A stretch of DNA of 32,268 bases from positions 1 to 32,268 of the forward strand of contig JAUCEF010000097.1 of NCBI GenBank assembly GCA_033558025.1, written 5' to 3'. Both the position numbers and the translations under genes were made by a program. Shown here piece by piece: positions 25,704-32,268 of the stretch. The stretch is from Phytophthora sp. 'mugwort'. Lineage: Eukaryota; Oomycota; Peronosporomycetes; Peronosporales; Peronosporaceae. The notes under the pieces were generated by a model. That model did not search any database, had not been told where the DNA came from, and saw only the letters and a list, made by a program, of their open reading frames with translations. Within the stretch, counting starts at the first letter, position 1; every line of letters starts with the position of its first letter.

Positions 25704-26423
25704 ATGGTTAGTCCTTTAGAACAATTTGAAATTTTACCTATTTTTCAAATACCTTTTGTATTTACTAATGCTTCTTTAATTTTAGTAATAGGTTTAGTTT
25801 ATTTATATATATTTACATGTATAAAAACTAAATTTATTCCAACACGTTTTCAACAAATTTTTGAAATGATTTTTAATATTACAATTGAATTAACTTATTC
25901 TAGTATAGGAAAAGCTGGTAAATATTTTGTTTCATTAATTTTTGTTGTTTTTTTTTTTATTTTATTATGTAATTTAATAGGAATGATTCCATACAGTTTT
26001 ACTATAACAAGTCATTTAATTATTACGTTTACTTTAGCATTAACAATTTATTTAGGTTTTAATTTAATTGGAATTAAAAAACATAAATTTAATTTTTTAA
26101 ATTTATTATTACCTAGTGGTGCAAGTATAGCATTAGTTCCCATCTTAGTACCTATTGAATTAGTTTCATACATTTTTCGTGTAATTAGTTTACCTGTACG
26201 ATTATTTGCAAATATGATGGCTGGACATACTTTATTAAAAGTAATTGCAGGTTTTGCTTGGGCTATGTTAAATGTAAATAGTTTTATTTTTATGGCACAT
26301 TTTATTCCATTAATAATTATTGTATTATTGGTTGGTTTAGAAATTGCTGTAGCTTTAATTCAGGCATATGTGTTTACGATTTTAACGTGTATGTATATAA
26401 ATGATGCTTTAAATTTACATTAA
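25704..26423 (+). CDS. atp6: ATP synthase F0 subunit a
   Basis: Subunit a of ATP synthase, which forms the two proton half-channels against the c-ring; 239 residues. The essential arginine is R166 in SLPVRLFANMMAGHTLLKVI, and the last helices carry VGLEIAVALIQAYVFTILTCMYINDAL. The N-terminus MVSPLEQFEILPIF is typical. It starts 24 bases after the cox3 stop, and trnD follows. Confidence 0.96.
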   Translation: MVSPLEQFEILPIFQIPFVFTNASLILVIGLVYLYIFTCIKTKFIPTRFQQIFEMIFNITIELTYSSIGKAGKYFVSLIFVVFFFILLCNLIGMIPYSFTITSHLIITFTLALTIYLGFNLIGIKKHKFNFLNLLLPSGASIALVPILVPIELVSYIFRVISLPVRLFANMMAGHTLLKVIAGFAWAMLNVNSFIFMAHFIPLIIIVLLVGLEIAVALIQAYVFTILTCMYINDALNLH

Positions 26424-26459
26424 TAAAATATACAAAAATAAGATATAATATTTTATATT

Positions 26460-26533
26460 GGAAAAATAGCTCAGTTGGTTAGAGTGGTAGCTTGTCACGC
26501 TATAAGTCGCGGGTTCAAGTCCCGTTTTTTCCG
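26460..26533 (+). tRNA. trnD: tRNA-Asp (GUC)
   Basis: Acceptor GGAAAAA/TTTTTCC, anticodon loop TTGTCAC reading GUC, T arm GCGGG-TTCAAGT-CCCGT, discriminator G. Confidence 0.93.
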
Positions 26534-26567
26534 TTTAAATTTATTATATTTAAAAAAATTTATAAAT

Positions 26568-26921
26568 ATGTTATTAAATTATTCAAATATTTTTATATTC
26601 TTAATATTAAGTTTATTTTTATCAATTTTAATTTTCATTTTATCTTTTAGTTTAATTAAACAAAAAGATGATTTAGAAAAGTTAACAGCCTATGAATGTG
26701 GATTTAATCCTTATGATGATGCTAGAAAAATTTTTGATGTAAAATTTTATTTAGTAGCTATCCTTTTTATTATTTTTGATTTAGAAGCTGTTTTTATTTT
26801 TCCTTGGGTTTTAACTTTAAGTTCAAATTTTTCATGGGGATTTTGGACTATGATTGAATTTTTAGTTGAATTAGTTATAGGTTTTATTTATATTTGGTGT
26901 AGTGATGCTTTAGAATGGTAA
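26568..26921 (+). CDS. nad3: NADH dehydrogenase subunit 3
   Basis: Small membrane subunit of complex I, 117 residues, three spans. The matrix loop LTAYECGFNPYDDARKIFDVKFYLVAILFIIFDLEAVFIFPW at about 40-81 is the family hallmark, with the Cys that marks the active/de-active switch. The frame is open upstream through trnD; the ATG at 26568 is chosen as it lies outside the tRNA and yields the normal length. Confidence 0.95.
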   Translation: MLLNYSNIFIFLILSLFLSILIFILSFSLIKQKDDLEKLTAYECGFNPYDDARKIFDVKFYLVAILFIIFDLEAVFIFPWVLTLSSNFSWGFWTMIEFLVELVIGFIYIWCSDALEW

Positions 26922-27387
<466 letters not shown>

Positions 27388-27404
27388 TTAAAATTAAATC
27401 CTGA

Positions 27405-27438
27405 AAAATATGATAAAAATTAATTTTTATCGTATTTT
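27405..27438 (+). terminator. Long hairpin after atp9
   Basis: The 20-base palindrome GATAAAAATTAATTTTTATC (27412-27431) is flanked by further pairs, giving a 15-17 bp stem with one G:T pair and a TTAA tip, 18 bases after the atp9 stop. Probably the 3' end or a processing site of the atp9 mRNA. Confidence 0.55.
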
Positions 27439-27507
27439 ATGTTATATATATACTAATACTGGTTATAGTATTTATTTTAGAAAAAAAATTATTTATTTTT
27501 TTAATAT

Positions 27508-27539
27508 ATAAATATTTATAATTATAAATATTTATAATT
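27508..27539. repeat. Two tandem 16-bp copies before nad9
   Basis: ATAAATATTTATAATT repeated exactly twice, 12 bases upstream of the nad9 start codon. Each copy contains a smaller palindrome (ATAAATATTTAT). Confidence 0.85.
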
Positions 27540-27550
27540 ATTTTTTATTT

Positions 27551-28117
27551 ATGAAAGTATTAAAAAAATTTAGTCAATATTTATTACAGATTTTACCAAT
27601 AATAAATTATACTTTATATAAAAATGAATTATGTATAAATATTTCTACAAAAAATTTAATTCCTATTTTATTTTTTTTAAAAAATCATACAAATACTCAA
27701 TTTAAAGTATTATCAGAAATTTGTGTTATAGATTATATTAATAAAAAAAAACGTTTTGAAATAATTTATAATTTATTAAGTATTCGTTTTAATAGTCGTT
27801 TAAAAATTAAAATAATAATTAATGAATTACAACCGGTAGATTCAATTATAAAAATATATCAATCAGCCAATTGGTGTGAAAGAGAAGTTTGGGATATGTT
27901 TGGTATTTTTTTTTTATACCATCCCGATTTAAGACGGATTTTAACAGATTATGGTTTTGAAGGACATCCTTTACGTAAAGATTTCCCTTTAAGTGGTTTT
28001 TTAGAAATTTTTTATAATGAATTAAAAAAACGTGTTGTTTATGAACCCATTAATTTATCACAACAATACCGATTATTTGAATTTAATAATCCTTGGAATA
28101 ATAAAATAAATATGTAA
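27551..28117 (+). CDS. nad9: NADH dehydrogenase subunit 9 (30 kDa)
   Basis: The 30-kDa subunit of the complex I peripheral arm, 188 residues. ICVIDYINKKKRFEIIYNLLS near 57-77 matches the family D(x)(x)D-RFEVVYNLLS segment, and NWCEREVWDMFGIFFLYHPDLRRILTDYGFEGHPLRKDFPLSGF near 112-156 is its signature. The start is the ATG at 27551. cob follows after 47 bases. Confidence 0.96.
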   Translation: MKVLKKFSQYLLQILPIINYTLYKNELCINISTKNLIPILFFLKNHTNTQFKVLSEICVIDYINKKKRFEIIYNLLSIRFNSRLKIKIIINELQPVDSIIKIYQSANWCEREVWDMFGIFFLYHPDLRRILTDYGFEGHPLRKDFPLSGFLEIFYNELKKRVVYEPINLSQQYRLFEFNNPWNNKINM

Positions 28118-28164
28118 TATTTTATTAATTATTTTTGCTTTTAGGTAATTTTTCATTTCATATT

Positions 28165-29340
28165 ATGAGATGGAATAAAAAATCATTATTTGCGATTCTT
28201 AATAATCATTTAATAGATTATCCTACACCTATTAATTTAAATTATTTTTTTGGATTCGGTTCGTTAGCTGGTATTATGTTAGTAATACAAATTTTAACAG
28301 GTATTTTTTTAGCAATGCATTATACTCCACATATTGATTTAGCTTTTAATAGTGTTGAACATATTATGAGAGATGTAAATAATGGTTGGTTAATTAGATA
28401 TACACATGCAAATGGAGCATCTTTTTTTTTTATTGTTGTATATATTCATATTTTTCGTGGTTTATATTATGGTTCTTATATCACACCAAGAGAAGCTATA
28501 TGGTCTTCTGGTGTAATTATTTTTATTTTAATGATGGCTACAGCTTTTATGGGTTATGTTTTACCTTGGGGACAAATGAGTTTTTGGGGTGCAACTGTTA
28601 TTACTAATTTATTTTCTGCAATACCCTTAATAGGAAAAGATATTGTTGATTGGCTTTGGGGCGGATTTGCTGTTGATAATCCAACATTAAATCGTTTTTT
28701 TAGTTTACATTTTACATTACCTTTTATAATTGTGGGTGCCGTATTGATACATTTAATTTTATTACATGAAGTTGGTTCAAATAATCCTTTAGGTATTACA
28801 TTAAAAAATGAAAATATACCTTTTTATCCATATTTTTATACTAAAGATTTATTTGGATTAATGATCTTATTTTTGATTTTCTTTATTTTTATTTTTTTTT
28901 ATCCTAATACATTAGGTCATCCCGATAATTATATTGAAGCAAATCCAATGAAAACACCTTTACATATCGTACCAGAATGGTATTTTTTACCGTTTTATGC
29001 AATTTTAAGATCTATTCCTAATAAAATTGGCGGTGTTATAGCTATGTTTGGTTCATTACTTATTTTATTAACAATACCTTTTACAAATTCATCTGAAATT
29101 AGAAGTACAGCTTTTAGACCTATATTTAAAATTTGTTATTGGTTATTAGTTATAGCTTTTTTATTATTAGGTTGGGTTGGACAATGTCCAGTTGAATATC
29201 CTTATACTGAAATTGGTATTATAAGTATGATTTATTATTTTTTTTTTTTTATAATAATTATACCATTTTTAGGTAAATTAGAAACTTATTTAGTACGTTA
29301 TAATATTAATAAAAAATCTTTAATAAATAAAAATAAATAA
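28165..29340 (+). CDS. cob: Cytochrome b
   Basis: Central subunit of complex III, 391 residues, eight membrane spans, binding two haems b. Haem ligands are in [19 protein letters not shown] near 84-102 and [21 protein letters not shown] near 183-203. The Qo-site motifs [16 protein letters not shown] and [18 protein letters not shown] are intact. The ATG at 28165 ([22 protein letters not shown]) is chosen; an upstream in-frame TTG at 28135 would add ten unusual residues. The stop is immediately followed by the nad11 frame. Confidence 0.97.
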   Translation: MRWNKKSLFAILNNHLIDYPTPINLNYFFGFGSLAGIMLVIQILTGIFLAMHYTPHIDLAFNSVEHIMRDVNNGWLIRYTHANGASFFFIVVYIHIFRGLYYGSYITPREAIWSSGVIIFILMMATAFMGYVLPWGQMSFWGATVITNLFSAIPLIGKDIVDWLWGGFAVDNPTLNRFFSLHFTLPFIIVGAVLIHLILLHEVGSNNPLGITLKNENIPFYPYFYTKDLFGLMILFLIFFIFIFFYPNTLGHPDNYIEANPMKTPLHIVPEWYFLPFYAILRSIPNKIGGVIAMFGSLLILLTIPFTNSSEIRSTAFRPIFKICYWLLVIAFLLLGWVGQCPVEYPYTEIGIISMIYYFFFFIIIIPFLGKLETYLVRYNINKKSLINKNK

Positions 29341-30919
29341 TTTAAATTGTATTCATTGTACACGTTGTGTACGTTTTGCTAATGAAATTTGTGGAATTGA
29401 CGGTTTAGGTACAACAGGTCGTGGTAATAAAACTGAAATTAATTTTTATTCTTCAAATATTTTTAAATCCGAATTTTCTGGTAATTTAGTAGATTTATGT
29501 CCTGTTGGTGCATTAACTTCTAAACCCTATACTTTTAAAGCACGTTCTTGGGAATTAAAAAAAAAAGAGGGTATTGCTATTTTAGATAGTATTGGTTCAA
29601 ATATTAAAATTGATATTTTTAATAATGAAATTATACGTATTTTACCTAAAACTAATTTTAATATTAATAAAGAATGGATATCAGATAAAACAAGATATTT
29701 TTTTGATAGTTTAAAATATCAACGATTAAAATATCCATTATTAAAAGATAATCAAAACAATTTTCATAGGATTTCTTGGTTAGATGCTCTAAATATTATT
29801 AATAAAAAATTGATAATTACAGATAGTTTTAATGCTAAAAGTATTATTGGTGATTTAACTGATTTAGAATCTCTTTTTTTATTAAAAAAAAATTTAAATA
29901 AATTAGGAATTTCAAATGTAAATTATGAACAATTTTTAAAAAATCGACAAATTAAGATAAATTCTGATTTAGCTTCAAATTTTTTATTTAATAATACTTT
30001 AAAATCTATTGAAGAATCTGATGTTTGTTTAATAATTGGTAGTGATATTCGTCAAGAAGGTTCTATTTTAAATATTCATTTAATTAATCGTTTAAAAAAA
30101 GGAAATTTTAAAATAGCATATATCGGTAATAAAATTAATTTTACTTATCCAGTAAAACATTTAGGATTAACTTTTAAAACTTTAATAAATATTATTTTAG
30201 GAAAACATGTATTTTGTAAACAATTAAAAAAAGCAAAAAAACCTTTAATTATTATAGGTAGTAATATTTTAAATCAAAAAAATGGTTTTTTTTTATTATC
30301 AAAATTAAAAAATTTATCATTTATTAACCATAATATTAATTTCTTTAATTTTCAAACTTCTTTAATTAATTTTTTTGAAATTACTTTTCCAAAATCATTA
30401 AATATGTTAAATAATTCAAAATTATATTATTTATTTAATACAAATTTACAAAATAAATTAAAAATAACTAAAAATAGTTTTGTTATTTATCAAGGACATC
30501 ATTTTACTAAAGATGCTCAAAATTCAAATCTAATTTTACCTGGATTAACTTTTTTAGAAAAAAATGGAATGTATATTAATTTAGAAGGTTTTATTCAAAA
30601 AAATGAACAAATTTTAAATGTAAATATAGAACAACGTAAAGATTCTATAATTTATAGAAATCTTTATAAATTTTTATTAAATAAAAATCAATCTAAATCA
30701 GAAGCTTTTTTAAAAATTAAAGATATTTTACCTTATTTATTAAAAAAAAAAATAAAAATTATTTATAATTTTAGTTTTAATAAAAAATTTTTAAAAATTA
30801 ATATTAATTTTTTAGATTCATTAATTAAAAATAATTATTATACAAATATATTAGAACAATATTCAAAAATATTGATTAATTCTAATAAAATTTTCAAAAA
30901 TCAATCAAAATTATTATGA
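29327..30919 (+). CDS. nad11: NADH dehydrogenase subunit 11 (75 kDa), N-terminal part missing
   Basis: The 75-kDa Fe-S subunit of complex I. The open frame runs from 29327 (just after an in-frame TAA at 29324) to TGA at 30917-30919, about 530 codons, but has no ATG in its first 480 bases. Codons from 29348 give [26 protein letters not shown] (three Cys of a 4Fe-4S cluster), and the fourth Cys is in [38 protein letters not shown] and a molybdopterin-oxidoreductase-like remainder follow. About 170 residues, with the 2Fe-2S domain and the HxxxC 4Fe-4S motif, should precede and are not visible in the window. The gene could be split, truncated or misassembled at the cob junction. Its stop overlaps the nad1 start (ATGA). 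Confidence 0.9.
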   Translation: MKINNLNCIHCTRCVRFANEICGIDGLGTTGRGNKTEINFYSSNIFKSEFSGNLVDLCPVGALTSKPYTFKARSWELKKKEGIAILDSIGSNIKIDIFNNEIIRILPKTNFNINKEWISDKTRYFFDSLKYQRLKYPLLKDNQNNFHRISWLDALNIINKKLIITDSFNAKSIIGDLTDLESLFLLKKNLNKLGISNVNYEQFLKNRQIKINSDLASNFLFNNTLKSIEESDVCLIIGSDIRQEGSILNIHLINRLKKGNFKIAYIGNKINFTYPVKHLGLTFKTLINIILGKHVFCKQLKKAKKPLIIIGSNILNQKNGFFLLSKLKNLSFINHNINFFNFQTSLINFFEITFPKSLNMLNNSKLYYLFNTNLQNKLKITKNSFVIYQGHHFTKDAQNSNLILPGLTFLEKNGMYINLEGFIQKNEQILNVNIEQRKDSIIYRNLYKFLLNKNQSKSEAFLKIKDILPYLLKKKIKIIYNFSFNKKFLKININFLDSLIKNNYYTNILEQYSKILINSNKIFKNQSKLL

Positions 30920-31896
30920 TATACACAATTTTAAAATTTTTAATTTTCATATTACCTTTATTAATTGCTGTGGCTTATTTTACTTTAGTTGAACGTAAAA
31001 TATTAGCTTCTATTCAAAGAAGAAGAGGACCTAATGTTGTAGGTACTTTTGGATTATTACAACCATTAGCTGATGGTCTTAAATTATTCGTAAAAGAAAC
31101 AATTTTACCAAGTAATGCTGATGTAATTTTATTTATATTTGCACCTATTTTAGCTTTTTTTTTAAGTCTATTAAGTTGGACAATAATACCTTTAGGTTTT
31201 GGTATGTTTTTTACTGAATTAAATATTGGTATTTTATATTTAATAGCAATTTCATCTTTAGGTGTATACGGTGTTATTATAGGTGGTTGGTCAAGTAATT
31301 CTAAATATTCGTTTTTAGGGGCTTTAAGATCAACAGCACAAATGATTTCATATGAATTAACTATTGGGTTTTCAATTCTTTCAGTAATTGTTTGTGCAAA
31401 ATCTTTAAATTTAATTTCTATTATTTGGGCACAAAAAACGGTATGGTATTGTTTTCCTCTTTTTCCTATTTTTATAATTTTTTTTATATCTTGTTTAGCA
31501 GAAACAAATCGACATCCCTTTGATTTACCTGAAGCTGAAGCTGAATTAGTTTCAGGTTATAATGTAGAATATTCTGCAATGGGTTTTGCATTATTTTTTT
31601 TAGGTGAATATGCTAATATGTTATTAATGAGTAGTTTAACTACGATTTTATTTTTAGGTGGTTGGTTAGCACCTTTCCCTTTTAGTATAAATTGTATTAA
31701 TTTTTTACCCGGATCTTTTTGGTTTAGTATTAAAATTTGTTTTTTTGTTGTTTTATTTGTAGTTGCTCGAGCTATTTTACCTCGATATCGTTATGACCAA
31801 TTAATGCGTTTAGGTTGGAAAGTATTTCTACCTTTTTCATTATCCTGGTTTTTATATACTGCAAGTATTTTAATAAGTTTTAATTGGTTAATTTAA
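30916..31896 (+). CDS. nad1: NADH dehydrogenase subunit 1
   Basis: Complex I membrane subunit at the quinone-binding junction, 326 residues, eight spans. Marks: [36 protein letters not shown] at about 26-61, [21 protein letters not shown] near 137-157, [38 protein letters not shown] near 195-232. The ATG at 30916 overlaps the nad11 TGA by four bases, which suggests coupled translation. Confidence 0.96.
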   Translation: MIYTILKFLIFILPLLIAVAYFTLVERKILASIQRRRGPNVVGTFGLLQPLADGLKLFVKETILPSNADVILFIFAPILAFFLSLLSWTIIPLGFGMFFTELNIGILYLIAISSLGVYGVIIGGWSSNSKYSFLGALRSTAQMISYELTIGFSILSVIVCAKSLNLISIIWAQKTVWYCFPLFPIFIIFFISCLAETNRHPFDLPEAEAELVSGYNVEYSAMGFALFFLGEYANMLLMSSLTTILFLGGWLAPFPFSINCINFLPGSFWFSIKICFFVVLFVVARAILPRYRYDQLMRLGWKVFLPFSLSWFLYTASILISFNWLI

Positions 31897-31898
31897 TT

Positions 31899-32201
31899 AT
31901 GAATATTTTAAATCATTTTATTTTTACTTTTTTTTTATTCTGTCTTGGATTATTTGGTATAATTTTAAATAGACAGAATATTATTATTATTTTAATGTCT
32001 ATTGAATTATTATTATTATCAATTAATTTAAATTTTATTTATTTTGCAGTTTTAATTGATGATATAATAGGACAAGTTTTTTCTTTATTAATTTTAACAG
32101 TAGCTGCAGCAGAATCAGCTATTGGATTAGCTATTATGATTATTTTCTTTAAATTATATGGAGATATTTCAATTTATAAAATAAATTTATTATCATTATA
32201 A
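31899..32201 (+). CDS. nad4L: NADH dehydrogenase subunit 4L
   Basis: Small membrane subunit of complex I, 100 residues, three spans, the usual length. MSIELLLLSINLNFIYFAV near 35-53 carries the conserved Glu, and LTVAAAESAIGLAIMIIFFK near 72-91 the second. Start at the ATG at 31899, two bases after the nad1 stop; an in-frame codon upstream was not used. The last 53 bases before 32194 are repeated just downstream of the gene. Confidence 0.95.
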   Translation: MNILNHFIFTFFLFCLGLFGIILNRQNIIIILMSIELLLLSINLNFIYFAVLIDDIIGQVFSLLILTVAAAESAIGLAIMIIFFKLYGDISIYKINLLSL

Positions 32202-32260
32202 TAAATTTATTTTCTTTAAATTATATGGAGATATTTCAATTTATAAAATAAATTTATTAT
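32141..32260 (+). repeat. 53-bp direct repeat of the nad4L 3' end
   Basis: Bases 32141-32193, which encode the C-terminus of nad4L, recur exactly at 32208-32260, 67 bases further on and after the stop. The second copy is not coding. It could be a local duplication, the edge of a longer repeat, or an assembly effect near the contig end. Confidence 0.93.
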
Positions 32261-32268
32261 AATATAAT

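Overview
This window is a large part of an AT-rich (roughly 80% A+T by eye) mitochondrial genome, most likely from a stramenopile. It carries both rRNAs, 18 tRNAs, subunits of complexes I, III, IV and V, and ribosomal proteins, packed closely with no introns. TGG encodes Trp throughout the core genes, and nearly all genes stop with TAA, so the standard code fits. The order trnG-trnY-rns-trnW-cox2-cox1, the presence of atp1, and the trnM-trnP-trnfM group recall oomycetes and their relatives. A probable rpl10 and a tiny tatA-like gene are not what I would expect in an ordinary oomycete. The exact lineage cannot be settled from the sequence.

Layout. Bases 1-13157 read on +: rpl6, rps2, rps4 and a repetitive ORF that appears to carry the S4 C-terminal tail, rnl, trnN-S-M-P-fM, rpl14, rpl5, trnG(GCC), an unknown membrane ORF, trnG(UCC), trnY, a control-like spacer, rns, trnW, a 592-bp spacer, cox2, tatA-like, cox1, and a second unknown membrane ORF. 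Bases 13569-21546 read on -: (transcribed right to left) nad7, rpl10-like, trnH, nad4, trnE, atp1, nad5, nad6, trnR(UCU). Bases 21663 to the end read on +: nad2, trnF, rps10, trnR(GCG)-Q-I-V, rps12, rps7, cox3, atp6, trnD, nad3, atp9, nad9, cob, nad11 (N-terminus missing), nad1, nad4L.

The window is not the whole genome. tRNAs for Ala, Cys, Leu, Lys, Thr and Ser(UGA), the nad11 N-terminus, atp8 and several ribosomal genes (e.g. rps3, rpl16, rps8) were not found. Three genes (rpl6, rpl5, nad7) are each interrupted by a one-base frame change at or beside a homopolymer, which points to indel errors in the assembly or to true frameshifting.

The most interesting signals are: (1) a ribosomal protein S4 split or extended by 24 hexapeptide repeats; (2) a 12-base motif, TATTCTTTAAGA, found exactly upstream of cox2, nad5 and atp9 and in near-copies upstream of other units, a candidate promoter; (3) long A/T hairpins sitting on the 3' ends of genes that are not followed directly by a tRNA; (4) nad11 starting in the middle of its Fe-S region; (5) two unrecognised single-membrane-span ORFs, each with a 3' hairpin.
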